DNA from: Didymodactylos carnosus | Taxonomy: Eukaryota > Rotifera > Eurotatoria > Philodinida > Philodinidae | Direction: 5' to 3' | Assembly: GCA_905250885.1 (NCBI GenBank) | Contig: CAJNOQ010000314.1 | Coordinates: 1 to 55,215 of the forward strand | DNA: 55,215 bases | Part shown: in pieces, positions 21,837 to 34,779 of the stretch | Numbering within the stretch: position 1 is the first letter of the stretch | Layout: each line of letters begins with the position of its first letter | Made by a program: the position numbers and the translations under genes | The notes under the pieces: model-generated | Databases searched by the model: none | Seen by the model: the letters and a program-made list of their open reading frames with translations, nothing else | What the model was told of the DNA's origin: nothing

Positions 21837-24800
21837 ATGACGACCGTCAAACCTGATCAAACTAGTTTAATAGATAATCCGGATGAAATGGAAGCAAATG
21901 AGGAACAAGAAGAGGAAGACGATTTGGGGTCCACATCATCGGATGAAGGTGAGATGGATGATAAAAATGGAATTGTTAATGATGAACAACAGGAAGCTGA
22001 ATTAGAAAAAATGAAAACAAGCATCACTGAAAATCCATATAATTATCAATCATATTTAGATTATATCGCATTATCAAAAAAATACAATAGTTTAGATCAT
22101 ATTCGCTATAGTCGTCAACAAATGTCCGATTTATTTCCATTAACTGAACAGTTATGGTTAGATTGGTTAAAAGATGAAGAAGACTTATTAAAATCATCGA
22201 TAGATATTGAAGGTGATCGTCTCAAATTAGTTCAGCTGTATGAAAAAGCCATCAATGATTATTTATCTATTCGTATATGGCTACAATATTTACAATTCAG
22301 GTATACCTCTATATTCTATAATTTTTCATATAGCAAAAAAGTACTAATGACCAGAAACTATTTTGTTGTATTTGATATGCTTGTCATTTTAGTCCAGTTT
22401 TTAAGAAATTCTATGACTTTTTAATTTTTGTTTTTGTTTCTAGTATTGGTGAAATGACCCGAAAACCTGATGGTATTGATGCTATTCGTAATTTATTTGA
22501 ACGTTCATTAATTCCTGGTGGTTTACATGTTCGAGACGGTATACTCCTGTGGCAAGCTTATTTAGAAGTTGAACAAGCAATTCTCATGGGTATTGAAGTG
22601 AGTTTAACTGAACAACAAGATACAATAAATATTAATTCTGATTTAAACGAAAAATTAAGTAAACAAGTTTTACATGTATTAAATTTATATCGTCGTCAAT
22701 TGGGATTACCATTGAGACATATGTCAAAAACATACGATGAATACAATGAATTTTGTCAGCAATATAAACTTTATTTACCTCATAATTATCATTTAGAATA
22801 TGATTTAAATTTGAAACATGATTATGATCAAGGTATGAAACAATTAGAAGAACGAGAAGTTTATGAAGAACAGTTAATAAGTGTAAATGATTATGAAAAA
22901 TATATACAATTTGAATTAGGACAAAAAAATTCATCTCCAGCAAGAATACAATGTCTATATGAAAGAGCAATTGGTAAGTGTAACGAGAGCGGCATTCCAT
23001 GGATGGATAGGATATCTATCCATTGTGAAAAATAATTATTGAATCTTTTATTTATACAAGATTTTCTCTTTAGTTGATCATTGTCTGAATGGTGATTTGT
23101 GGCTTCATTATCTTGATTATGTTGATGAAAATTTGAAATCAAAAGAATTTAGTGAAAAGTTATTTGAACGTTCATTACGAAATTGTCCATGGATAATTAA
23201 ATTATGGATAAAACATGCACAAGCACTTGAGTTTTATAACTATGAGCATGTAAAAATAAAATCTGTTTATAATCGTGCATTTAATATGGGTTTACAAAAC
23301 ATTCATGATTTCGTTGAATTGTATCTGTCATTTATACATTATCTTAGAAGACAATATCAAAAACAACAGCAACAACATCAAAGTGAGAATTTTATTTTAA
23401 TTTCATAATTCTCTTTTTTGTGCAGAGAATGTAGTTCTTCTATTTGAATAACCTCTCTTATACTAAGGTTGTACAGTTACCTCTATATTGTTTTTTACTC
23501 ATAGATACTATAAACAATGGTAATAAACAAGACGAACAACTTGTCGATGAACTTCGTCAAATATGCGAATCGGCTAGTGATCAATATGATGAACATTTTT
23601 CACAAGATGAATCGTATTTGTTTTATAACTGTAAATTCGATAAATATTGGGCATTTCTCGAATGTAAATATTTTCATCAATTAGATCAAGCACGAAAAAT
23701 ATGGAATGATCGAATTTTACAAAAAGAAAATAACACTCATTTATCTCAATTGTGGTGCGATTATTATGAAATGGAACACATTTATGGTGATGATAAACAT
23801 TGTCGAAAATTGTTATACCGGGCATTAAGCAATTACAAGTATATGGATCAACCGGAAGTGATATGTCATTTGTTACTGAAACATGAAGAAGATTATGGAA
23901 CGTTAGAACAATATAAGCAAGCAAAACTGAAAACAAATGAAATATTGAAAACGATTCATGTTCCGAAGAAGCAGCAACAAGAACAAAAACCAAGTAAAGG
24001 TAAACAACAACAGCAAAAACAGAAAAAAACACAACAATCAAATGCTAAACAGCCAAAACAAGAACGAAAGAATCAGAAAAAATCAAGATCGTACGTTGAT
24101 AATAACACAATGGATATAACAGCAGGTAATATACCACCTTTATGAAGTCTTTGTTTTCGGTTCTATCGATAAAAAGTTTATCATGAAAATACTTGGCATC
24201 GTAATGGTCCTCTTTTCGACTTTTTCTCGGATATTTTAGCAAAAATACCAAAATTTAAGCTATTTTTAGTTCTGAAAATAGTTTCAGATATATTTTTTTA
24301 TCAATGCCGTCATATGAAACAAAATTCAATCACTTGTGGTTACAGAAAACAGTGGATGACGTCCCTGTGAGACAATGGTTCAAGCTAGTGCTAAGGAATC
24401 AAAACTGGTTAAAAAGAGCAGATTTATCGGATGCACAAGCGACACATTCATTAATTACTGTTGAAAATGAGAAGTCCAACATTGATTAGTCAAGAAATAA
24501 CAAAAATAATGGAAGAAGTATCAAAAATTCAGTGGAAACGGATACATACTGATCGTGAACAGTCAAATAAAAAACAGAAATTAGCTCAAGGACAGTCCAA
24601 AAATAATAGTGATAAGAAGAATATTCTATAGAGAGAGTTTGTTTTTAGATTAATTTAACAGTCAGCGACGCTATTTGAACGGTCATATATTTTTCTGCGT
24701 TAAACTAGAATAACTCTTTTGTTGTGTTTTTCTCCATTCTTTTACGCGTGAAACATGGAAAAAAATACTTTAAGTGAGATGAAATCTTTTCTTTGAGAGC

Positions 24801-26186
24801 CTTAAGCTACTTTGACATCCACACAACATTGTCAGTACCGTTTCTTCGCAAAAAAAATGACTCATCTTTTTCTCTTTTGTATCCTACAACCCTCTTAAAA
24901 AAATTTTGACATTCCTCTTTTTTGTGAAGGAACCGTTACGATGGCAGGAAAATACAGAAATGCACGGAAATTGTATCTGTTTATCTGCATCAGCAGTGAT
25001 TAAACAGGTAGATTTTCTTAAAGGTTCTTCTAACCTCTTTTTTTTTGGAACTTTTTAGCTACTACAACTGAATCGATTGATGTTGATATGTCACCATCAA
25101 AACAACAGCAACGTAAACGAAAGTTGTCTCCACAAGTTAGCGAAAGTAATCACTTCACCCCAACAGTTCCGAAACCCGCAACCGTTGACAATGACGTTTT
25201 TAAAATTCCTGCTCTACCTGGACCATCATCTTCATCTGTTCAAAAAAAATTAAAGTCAAATAATCAACCTCAAACAACTACCACATCAGCTAATCATCAA
25301 TCCCAACCACATTCAGTGTCAGATCTAAATAGTTTAACAACCGTGTTCGTATCAAATTTACCCTATGATGTTAATGAAGATCAAATTCAACAAGCTCTAT
25401 CATCAGCTGGTAAAATAAAAGAAGTACGACTGACTAAACATTGGTCAGGAAAGTCAAGAGGATTTGGCTACGTGGAATTTGAAAATGAACATAGCTGTCG
25501 ACAAGCATTAAAATTAGGTAAGCTTTAAACTTCGATTTACTACTACGTACTTAATTTTTTTTTCTTGACTATATTATTTAGATCGTACACTAGTCAATGA
25601 ACGTCCAATGTTTGTTAGTCCATGCGAAACGGATAAAGACAAATCATTAGCATCATCGAAGTTCAAATATTCAACATCATTGGAAAAAAATAAATTATTC
25701 ATAACAAATTTACCATTTACTATTACAAAAGAACAATTATTGGAAATATTTTCAAAACATGGACACGTCGATGATATTCGTTTAGTAACATTTCGTAGTG
25801 GAAAACCAAAAGGTCTTGCTTATGTTGATTATGATAATGAACAATCAGCATCACACGCAATTTTAAATGTTGACGGAATGACGATAGAAGGCCATTCAAT
25901 TAAAGTAGCTATTAGTAATCCACCACAAAGAAAACAACAACAACAACAACAACAACAACCATTATCAACCACTAATTCGTTATCATTAGGAGGTTCAGCA
26001 AAATCATCGGGACCAAGAGGAAAAGGTTATTCACAAATCGCATTAATACCGAGAAAAGTAACACCTAAAACAACAACAGTAAAGCCACAAGCAAGCACTG
26101 CTACTACCACCACCACCACCACTACTACCACTACTGAGTCAGCGCTGACAAATGCTGATTTTCAAAAAATGTTTATTAAGAATTAA
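21837..26186 (+). CDS. SART3: SART3, U4/U6 snRNP recycling factor
   Basis: Six exons (21837-22300, 22444-22973, 23074-23382, 23505-24125, 25059-25517, 25582-26186) join in phase to 995 residues, close to the human length. After an acidic N-terminus come HAT (half-TPR) repeats rich in aromatic motifs (IWLQYLQF, LWQAYLEVE, LWLHYLDYVDE, LWIKHAQALE). A basic, Gln/Lys-rich segment and KRKLS follow as likely nuclear localisation signal. Two RRMs have RNP2/RNP1 pairs VFVSNLP/KSRGFGYVEF (about residue 737) and LFITNLP/KPKGLAYVDY (about 833). The C-terminal LTNADFQKMFIKN matches the LSm-binding motif of SART3/Prp24-type proteins. The protein should bind U6 RNA and reassemble U4/U6 snRNP in the nucleus. 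A pyrimidine-rich AG (21832-21833) ends 3 bases before the ATG. Intron 4 (933 bases) is far longer than the others and holds transposon-like sequence. Confidence 0.95.
24304..24620 (+). pseudogene. Transposon-like coding remnant inside SART3 intron 4
   Basis: A 61-codon frame (24304-24489) begins MPSYETKFNHLWLQK and contains VRQWFKLVLRNQNWLK. The pattern of KFN..WL followed by a spaced Trp is reminiscent of BED-finger or hAT-transposase N-termini, but the zinc ligands are not evident. Coding-like sequence continues to about 24620 in broken frames. Family assignment is a guess. Confidence 0.3.
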
Positions 26187-27128
26187 GACTTTCTTTTGTT
26201 GTTTGTAAATATACGATTATTTTCTTTGTGTATCTGCTCGATGAGAATAAAACTTTTTAGGCACGTTTAAGTGTAAAAGAAAAACAACACAGGAGTGCCG
26301 TATAATAAATCTTCCAAGATCGATCTAGCAGACAAATTCCTATCTGCTAAAGGAAGGATCCGCATAAGGTCGGTAGTCAGCTCACTTCAATTTTTGCCTA
26401 AAAATGGTTCTGTGAGTAGTAGAAAAGTATTTTCAGTCGGTTTTAAGTAATTTCGGGTACTTTTGGTAACTAAACTCCAAGTAATTTCTCGTCAATAGCG
26501 CGCGAATAGCTCAAGATCAACTATAGATTACGTAAAATGTGTTTTTCTCATGTTTCTTTCACGTAGACAACAAAGTAAATATATCGTTGAGAACTTCTAA
26601 AATTCTCTACAGACTATGCGTAAAATAACCGTTAACCACAGTGCTTTGATAGCATTAGAGCGCTTAGAGTACACTTTAGTAGACAGTTCTCGCTTGTGTG
26701 ATCCCTTTTTCTCTCAACCAAGACAACATATATTTTTCTATTATGTATCATTTCGAAGCTCATGAAATTTGCTACAAACTGGCAAGTTCAAAATTTCAAG
26801 ATCGGTGGGATCAGTCCCTGAAAAATTGATCAGAAGTAAATCGACTAGGGGAAAAAATGATATACTTTCAGTTTTTACTATTTCTTATACTAGTAAAGAA
26901 ACATGGATATTTTGTGTCATACACCATTTTAAAGCTCGTTGAATTTCCTACAAACCGAGCTATGTACGATACCTTGATCAGTAGGTCCAGCCTCTGTAAT
27001 TTTATGCGTGGTATCTGTTTTGCTGGAAGTTCCAAGACGGGTATTAGATGACTTCGGATAACCTCTAAAGTAAATGGAAACGTAAGTTATCGACCACACT
27101 CAATCTCGTGGCAATGTTTCTTGTCAGA

Positions 27129-27518
27129 AAAAGGGGAATAAACCTAGTGGAACTGAGTTTTGAGAAAATAAACCAATTTAGCTATCACTGCACAAAATTA
27201 AAACTCATATCTCGCTCAAAACCGCACCAAGCTCCTTGGAACCCTCAGAACATGATCAGACGAGTAGATTGAATACTAAAAACATCGAAACAACTAATAT
27301 ATTCTCTTACGATAGATTTCTAGAAAATCTCAGAAAATTCCAATAATAAGAAAATAGGTGTTCTTTTCTGACTTGGTCAACATGTAAAACAAATGAGAGA
27401 GTATTTTCTGAGAATTCCAAGGGGTTTTGAGTGAGATATGAGTTTGACTTTTTTACCGTTATAGATAAATTGGTATATTTTCCTCAAAACTCAGTTTCAC
27501 TAGGTTTACTCACCTTTT
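27129..27518. mobile_element. Foldback/MITE-like element, about 390 bp
   Basis: Left arm (AAAAGGGGAATAAACCTAGT, then ACTGAGTTTTGAG) and right arm (ending with GGTTTACTCACCTTTT) are inverted copies with scattered mismatches over about 50 bases. A second complementary block surrounds CATATCTCGCTCAAAAC. It is non-coding. Confidence 0.65.
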
Positions 27519-27703
27519 AAAGTTTGTCTCGGTTTCATGTCTTGTTTTGTGAATGAATATTGCATACTTTTAATTTGGTAAAATAAAAAGCTAAAATCAG
27601 ATAACTATTGTACGTTCAAACGGAGAATGGCATTGGTTATTTTTTTAGTAACTCTTAGAAGATAAATAAACAGCTGCGATTTTTACTAACAAGTGTCCGC
27701 ACT

Positions 27704-28569
27704 AAATTTTGGTACATTTTTCTCTCATTTCCTATTTATAAAAATTAAATTGCTTTATATACCAAACGACAGACAATTTAATTCTCTACAAGATTATATA
27801 TTTACTTTTAAGATTCATCTTTGATGTTTGGCACAGTAACTCTAACAAGAAAAGCTCCAAATTTTTTAAATGTATCACGCAGTTTTAAAATACAAACTGC
27901 TCTCTATTTTTAATTGTTTATAATGAGTACAAAAAAAGTTGAAATAATTTTAGTACCGTCAAATGATGAAGACTTTTATGCTTTACAAAATTGTTTACTT
28001 GAAGTTAATTTAGTTCAATTTTCAGTGGCTTTAATACATAAACGTCCAAGTCCTCCGAAGTTTCTAGCATAAAAAAAGGTTTGACTATTCCAGTATAAAA
28101 TCCAAAGTTCAAATCATTAGTTTATAGACCAAAAGATGCAGAATTTTGCGCTCTATTGGACTATATAATTTACAAATAAACGTGCTACTTTTTTACCTGA
28201 AAAACTAGAAAATGCTGGATACTAAGATGGTCGAAAAATAGGAGAAAATAACCTTTTTCAAAAACTCTTCGCTCCGATTTTATCTAAAAAATCATTATTT
28301 CTCATTGAAAAAAAACATTAAAAAATTTTCAGTATACCCTGTTTTGTTGAATAAGTGATTTTTAGCGAGATTTTGCGCAAAAAAAACCACTTCTTTGAAG
28401 GTGCAGTTAAAAACTTTGGAGCTTTTCTTGTTAGAGTTACTGTGTCAAACATCAAAGATGAATCTTAAAAATAAATATTTAATCTTGTAAAGAATTAAAT
28501 TGTTTATGATTTGGTATATAAAAGAAATTTTTTATAAATAGAAAATAAGAGTAAAATGCATCAAAATTT
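27704..28569. mobile_element. Foldback element, about 866 bp
   Basis: Arms of about 150 bases, starting AAATTTTGGTACATTTTTCT on the left, include CTATTTATAAAAA, ATATACCAAA, ATTCATCTTTGATGTTTG and GTAACTCTAACAAGAAAAGC. All recur inverted at 28400-28569. The centre (27880-28400) has no convincing gene. The arm contains GACAATTTAATTCTCTA, shared with the element at 1142-1588, so the two may be related. Confidence 0.7.
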
Positions 28570-28868
28570 AATGCAGTTTATTCTGAGATATCCGTTATTA
28601 GAGAGATATCGAAGTATTGTTTCATCGTTCAAAGCATAAGTTTAAAACTTTTTTAAAAAGTAGAAATTTCTACAAGATCATTCGTTGAACTGTTACAGAA
28701 TGCGCTATGAAATGACAGTGAGTTTTTATAGGTGTTATTAAACAGAATTTTAAAAATTGCAAAAACATTTTTGCTCTTCCAATGAGACGTTGCATGAAAT
28801 TTGTACGATCAAGACAAAATAATACGATGATTCATATCACCCGCCGAAAAAAAAATAAAGTTGGTCTT

Positions 28869-29114
28869 GAGTTGCTGAAAAGTGCTTTCTCGTATTCAGG
28901 GCACTTGATAATCCAGAAGATTTTCTGTTTTTGACAAGGGGTACTTTCAAAAGTTTAGGAAAACTTTTCAAACTAATGTTATTTTCTCATGGAAACTTTT
29001 TGTGTCATTTTGTTTCAAAAATTTTCCTAAACTTTTGAAAGTACCCCTCGCCAAGAATAGAATCTTCTTGGTTAGCGAGTATGCTGGATACGAAAAAGCA
29101 CTTTTCAGCAACTC
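28869..29114. mobile_element. Foldback element, about 246 bp
   Basis: Begins GAGTTGCTGAAAAGTGCTTT and ends with the reverse complement. Central blocks GGGGTACTTTCAAAAGTTTA and their inverse flank a short loop near 28975-29010. The 63-codon minus-strand frame across it is a by-product. A truncated relative is at 20728-20842. Confidence 0.8.
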
Positions 29115-29562
29115 TAAAAAGATATTAGGAATAGCCGTAAAACTACGATTTGAGCACAATCTGAAAAACGAATGAGAAATGATAAAACTAGATGTTAAAA
29201 ATATCTTAAAACAACTTATTTTGTAAAGAAATGTTTACAGTACTTCATCATTTATTAGAAAGTTCAGCATACACTCAAGTTAATTTGGATGGACTGGTTT
29301 CTTTTTTGTTTTCGCTTCATGTAAAATGATCCAGTCGGCTATATTCAGTGACGGATTGAGGGAGGATGCATCACGCGCTGGAACATGTATCGTAATTGTA
29401 ACGAAAATCATTTCCATAAAAAACCGGAATAAAATATGTTTTTTTTTCTAAATTTTCCTTTTTCAAATTTTATACTAAGTTAATATAAAATTAATTTTAA
29501 GTTTTTTTATATATATGAGCCTGTATCTTGCTGACAACTCTGTTTCACTTTCTTCTTGATGC

Positions 29563-29690
29563 AAGATCTTATAGTGAGATTTCATCAGATTAGGATTCTT
29601 GTATCATTACTATAAGATTTTATAAGATGAATCCGTTTCTATGATTTTCCATAAGATCTTGTAAGATCTGGATCTGATTTTTTGACCTGG
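29563..29690. repeat. Degenerate AAGATCTTA word array
   Basis: Irregular copies of CAAGATCTTATAG, ATAAGATTTTATAAGATG and AAGATCTTGTAAGATCTG over about 130 bases. The same palindromic word makes up the larger array at 37815-38205. Confidence 0.65.
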
Positions 29691-30557
29691 GTATTTTCTA
29701 CTTAAATCAAAACATTTAGTATTTTTCTTTTGTTTAAGAACTTCAAAATATTACTATTTTTTTAGATGTTTTAAGTAGTTTACTAAAAGAGATTTCTCTC
29801 TCTCGTGATAGAGATGCATCATCATCAGAGAGGATAAAGAAAACTGGAGTTTTAGTCTGTAAATGTTGTTTTTAGAACATTCTGACCGTCATCAACAGCG
29901 AACAAAAGCATCAGTGTTGAATTTAAGTTATAGTTTTCTTCTCATCTTCACATACATACAAAAACCACGACAAAGAGCTAACTATTTTATTTTCTCTTAC
30001 ATCTTTTTTCCATAGTAGAATTCAACTAAAAAACGTGCAGATACACATGTGCATCTACTTTTCGAGGGAAAAGAAATTTATTTTGTAGAATCTGACGTGT
30101 CTCTTTTTTCATCAAAGTTAGACGACATGCATATTTTTCGTTATAAATACGCACATCTGTATGCTTAATCCAAACGTAAATCGCGTTTAATTTTGTATGT
30201 AAAAGAACGTCGTGTGAAATATGTAAGTCTAAGCTTTCGGGACGAAAAATCTCGTACAGTATCTGGTGATGTATAAGAATTTTAGGAACTAATTTTACAG
30301 AGAAGAAATCATTATTGAGAAAGGAGCAGTAAATTAATAGATGTAATGAACATCTGTACCTTTATGTCGTGATTTCGGCAATTAAAAATATATTTCACTT
30401 CATGGTGTACAGACTTTTTTCTTGGGAAGACAGTCACCACAATTAGATTTTCTAAGTTTAAAAAACCCAGACTGAATTGAATTGGATTGAAGTTTGCAGC
30501 AGTAAGATAGTAGTTTTCTCATATACGCATTTATTTTTAGCATCTTATCTTCAATTG

Positions 30558-33500
30558 ATGATGATGTATCGAGCCGCACTTATTTTACTATATTTGTTTT
30601 GTCTGTGTCGATTCTGTCCAGCACAATGGGGGCCATCGCAGGGGAATTCAAACAGCGGTCCACAACAACAAGATCGTCAATGGAATAGTCTTCGTCAAGA
30701 CCAACAAATGTCAAACATTCCACAAGAACGCCAAAGCTGGAATATTCAACCGCAACAAGATCGTCAATGGAATAGTCTTCATCAAGACCAACAAATGTCA
30801 AACATTCCACAAGAACGCCAGAGCTGGAATATTCAACCGCAACAAGATCGTCAATGGAATAGTCTTCACCAAGACCAACAAATCTGGAACATTCCACAAC
30901 AACAAGATCGCCAGTGGAATAGTCTACAGCAAGACCAACAGATGGTAACATTTGCTGACTGTTTGTCTGGTTCTCAAATATCAGTTACACCAGTTACTTT
31001 AGAAAATATGTTCGCCACAGAAATGCAACGATTATCTAGTAATTTCAATCATCCGATAATTTAGAATAACAATTGTCAATACTTCATCTTCTTTTCTAGA
31101 TAACCTTCAAAATGATGGTACACTTGAAAATACTGTAGCCAAAGCAGCGCTTCGAGTTTCAAGCAATTTACTCTCACGGTATGATAGGCTTTTTGGTCGA
31201 TCTTTTGCTTATCGTGTACAGTTTTTTTTAAAAATTTTAGTGCATCTTGTGATTTAAATCGAACGGATTCAAGAACTTCGTGAGTTTTTCTATTTGGCTA
31301 CTATACTCACTACTGTTGTATTGTTTATTATAGTAATCAATTTTTGCATCAGTTTAAAGTTCCGGAAAAATGGTGCCCATTTGCTAGACCAAATTGTGCT
31401 GGTTTAGCTAATTCGCGTCAAGTTTCGGGTATATGTAATAATTTGGACAGACCATTGGATGGTGCTTCTGAAACTGCATTTGCTCGTATATTGGATCCCG
31501 TTTATGATAATGGTATGAATACTCCCATGTCCAGCGATCAGATATGACATACAACTCTTTCTTGTTTTAGGCTTCAATACGCCAAGATCAAGATCGGTAG
31601 TAGGTGATCTATTGCCATCACCACGTGAGTGTAGCTTGCAATTGTTTCAAAATAAACAGCGATTTGCTCGATCGTATACAAATTATTGGGTAATGAATGG
31701 TCAGTTTATTGGTCATGATTTATCACTTGCCTCCCCGGCATCAGATGATAATGGTAAAATAGTATCATGCAGTTGTAATCGTAATGAGGATACGTGCGTT
31801 AATATTAAAACCCCGCAAGGAGATCCATGGATGTCTGATCAAAAATGTATGACTATTCCAGCAACAGCCGAAGCATTGTCTGACCCGACGTGCTCCCTAG
31901 GTAAATGCTACAAAATTTGCTCATGAGAATTATTTACATATGCGACGTTTCATTCTCCCTTCTTTTTTTTTACAGGTATACGAGGACTTATGAATGGAAA
32001 TACTCACTTTCTTGATTTATCAATGATATACGGTAGTAAAAAGGAAACAACAGAGAACTTTCGTGAACATCGTGACGGATTAATGAAAATAACAAGAGTT
32101 GCTCCATTTCAAGACTATTTACCTATAATGGAAAGTGGACGATCATGTGTTGATGCAAATGATCGAATTAAGTGTTTTCAAGCTGGTGAGTGAGTTGGGC
32201 TTTTTTGACGAATTACTTCCTAATAGCTCTATGTTCTCTTTCATAGGCGATCCACGTGTTATGGAAAATCTTCTTTTGACTGGTATAACGACACAATGGT
32301 GGCGTTTTCATAATCACTTAGCGAGACAATTAAAACAACTACACAACGATTGGTCAGATGAGAGATTATTTGAAGAAGCGAAAAAAATTAATGTGGCATA
32401 TTTCCAACATACTGTCTTCGATGAATATCTACGCGTTATGCTGGGAAAAGATATTCATGCTAAATACTTTTCAGGGCCCAGTCAATACGATCCAAGAGTA
32501 TGTATATGTCCATTGATTGTAGTAAAAACTAAATAAATACGTTGAAAAAGTATTTTCTCCCTCATCGTTGTCTAATAAGAGACTAAATATTGAGATATTA
32601 TTATGAACTCAAATTCACATTGCTATTAAAAGTATAAAATAGTTCATTTTTTCTTTTTCAGAAATCACCTGCAATTTGGACTGAATTTGCTACAGCTGCA
32701 TTTCGTTGTCATACATTTGTTCGTGATTGGTATAGTCGTGCAACGCCTGATTATAAACTTATCGATCAAAAATTATTATGGGATATTAGTCATCATGTTG
32801 CACCAGCTTGGGAGTACGTATTCTGCATTGTTTTTAAGTAATGATTAAGCCACTGATAAATTTCTTTTTATAGATTTGATAATGGTGGTTTAGATGCAAT
32901 TACGCGTGGTGCCGTCTTTGATTATGGTTCAGCGTTTGATTCTAGTTTCGCTGATCAAATAAGACATCATTTATTTGAAACAGTAGAGAATGCACAAGCT
33001 GAAACAAAACGTTTTGATTTACCAGCAATGAATATGAATCGAGCACGAGAATCTGGTATTGATGGTTATAATGCCTATCGTGAATGGTGCGGTTTTAAAC
33101 GTGCCAAGATATTCGAACATTTTTCCGATATGATGAATAGTGATTCAATTGAAGATTTGAAAAGAGTATACAGGTACGTTGAGAAGCCTCTTTTTGTTTA
33201 AATAATTAAAACTATTATACATGTCTATAGACATCCAGATGACGTCGATTTGTGGGCTGGTCTCAACATGGAAAATCCTATATCCGGAGGACTTGTTGGG
33301 CCAACATCGGCTTGCATCATTGCTCAACAATTTCTCAAAGTTAAACAAGCTGATCGATTCTTTTACGAACACCCAGATGTTTTAACTCCAGGTAAAAAGA
33401 TTAAGAGCTTTGTACTAGTGTGTAGTATGGGGTAGTGGATTAGTTCAAAGACTATTGATTGCAAAGATTTCATCAATTTTTCTAATTACTAAGTTCAATG

Positions 33501-33787
33501 TCAATTCTTAGTAACACATTTGCCTGCTACACTGTTAATTTATACGTTCTTTTTCTTAAACATTTTTAGAACAGTTACAAATAATTAAATCGTTTCCCTT
33601 TCAATGTTTTATGTGTGTGACACTTGAAACGCGATCAATGCAACCAAACGCGTTTCTTCCACCGTCTCAAGCAGGGTATGTAAAAGACATTTATGTATTG
33701 TCTCTGCTTAATATCAACTTTTTTTGTTCTAGAAATGGTCATGTACCCTGCGATCAATGTTCGCCAATAAATCTTCGCGCATGGTAA
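30558..33787 (+). CDS. Secreted animal haem-peroxidase-family protein with altered active site
   Basis: Twelve exons (30558-31038, 31100-31178, 31241-31279, 31334-31512, 31571-31900, 31976-32185, 32247-32497, 32662-32813, 32874-33173, 33231-33391, 33570-33675, 33733-33787) give 780 residues in phase. A hydrophobic signal peptide ends near residue 22. Residues 36 to about 130 are a Gln-rich repeat of 29 residues. The rest is the peroxinectin/peroxidasin-like fold: CPFARPNC, GQFIGHD (303-309), THFLDLSMIYG, AAFRCHTFV, NAYREWCGF and GGLVGPTSACIIAQQF. Key residues deviate: GHD replaces DHD, RFHN (459-462) replaces REHN so the haem-linked Glu is Phe, FRCH (proximal His 540) lacks the usual Gly before His, and RARESG replaces RGRDHG. 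Distal His 308 and Arg 459 remain. The protein may have weak or no peroxidase activity and may act as an extracellular adhesion or binding protein. An AG acceptor ends 17 bases before the ATG. Confidence 0.88.
30666..30944 (+). repeat. 87-bp coding tandem repeat
   Basis: Units starting CAACAAGATCG at 30666, 30753 and 30840 are nearly identical; a partial unit starts at 30900 after a 27-base shortening. Each unit encodes QQDRQWNSL.QDQQ followed by a Pro/Arg/Trp tail. The near identity suggests recent expansion, and the number of copies may vary between individuals. Confidence 0.9.
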
Positions 33788-34779
33788 ACACTTATACGGT
33801 TACAAATTGAAATATGTTTTAATTGGACTATATTTCTCGTCTTCTTTCATTGTTTTTGAAAAGTTCTGTGTTACAGTTCGCGATTTCTGTCTATGTGTTC
33901 ACTTTTGTGCACCTAGTCATGTTTGTTTTATAGTCGATTTTTGAGTATGTTTTACAAAAAAAGCATATCTGATTTTAGTCTTTTTTCGAAGTAAATAACA
34001 ACGATAGAATTGTTGAAATTATTGTTTTTATAAAAACCAGGTTGCGGAAATTTTAAGATTATAGGCGCTATTGATAAAAAGCTCCTTTCATTTTCCTAAA
34101 GTAGACTCTGCATTAGTTTAATTTTCAAAAAGTCTAAGCTTCTCATGCCTCGGGAACACAGTGCCAACCTTTTGAACTTATTTTCTTTAGGATAATATTC
34201 ATATTGGACTACAAAGTATCTTAAGTTTTGACTCTGCCCGGATTAGGCTAAGTTGTATAAAGGTATCCATAAAAAGTTACTAAATTTCCGGACATATTTG
34301 ATTTTCAAACATTATTATGTATTGGACGTTTTATTAGTGCCCTAGTGAAACTTTTTTGCTTTTCTAGTAAAGACCTTGACTCTCAAAATGTCTTCATTTC
34401 TTATTTTTTCTTGCTTTGTGCAGCGTCCAAGCTCAACAAGTTGCACCAGGATAGACGTTGATGTCTATATATGAAACTTTGATGCATCCTACGTTCGTCC
34501 CTATGACTGATGATATTATTTAGGGTGATAACTTTTGCTCCACTCGTTGCTTAACGCATCCAGTTTCATTTGTTGATATAAGATTGAAATAAGCCAAAAT
34601 TATTTGCACGAGATCAACAACTAACATTTTATTTAAATATAGAAGCTTTTGATTGATAACTTCAATCATCATCATCGACATAAAAATATCGATAAACATA
34701 CGCCTATATACATGATATCACGCACAGTGGGCAAATTTGGCTAGGCATGTGAACTAGAGTTCTGCAGGTTACGACTTTT

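Larger units (their letters stand above)
26187..30557. other. Gene-free stretch with foldback elements
   Basis: A likely polyadenylation signal for SART3 (AATAAA, 26246-26251) lies 60 bases after its stop. Two loosely similar units near 26740-26830 and 26900-27000 (AAGCTC..GAATTT.CTACAAAC) look like diverged direct repeats. Foldback elements lie at 27129-27518, 27704-28569 and 28869-29114, and a word array at 29563-29690. From 29700 to 30540 nothing is identifiable apart from the presumed peroxidase promoter. Confidence 0.55.

Noticed and set aside
22632..24041. Long minus-strand frames opposite SART3
   Set aside because: They mirror the AT-rich HAT-repeat exons and show no motifs; the plus-strand SART3 match is unambiguous.
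30580..30951. 123-codon minus-strand frame opposite the peroxidase first exon
   Set aside because: It is the shadow of the 87-bp coding repeat; the plus strand has the signal peptide and downstream exons.
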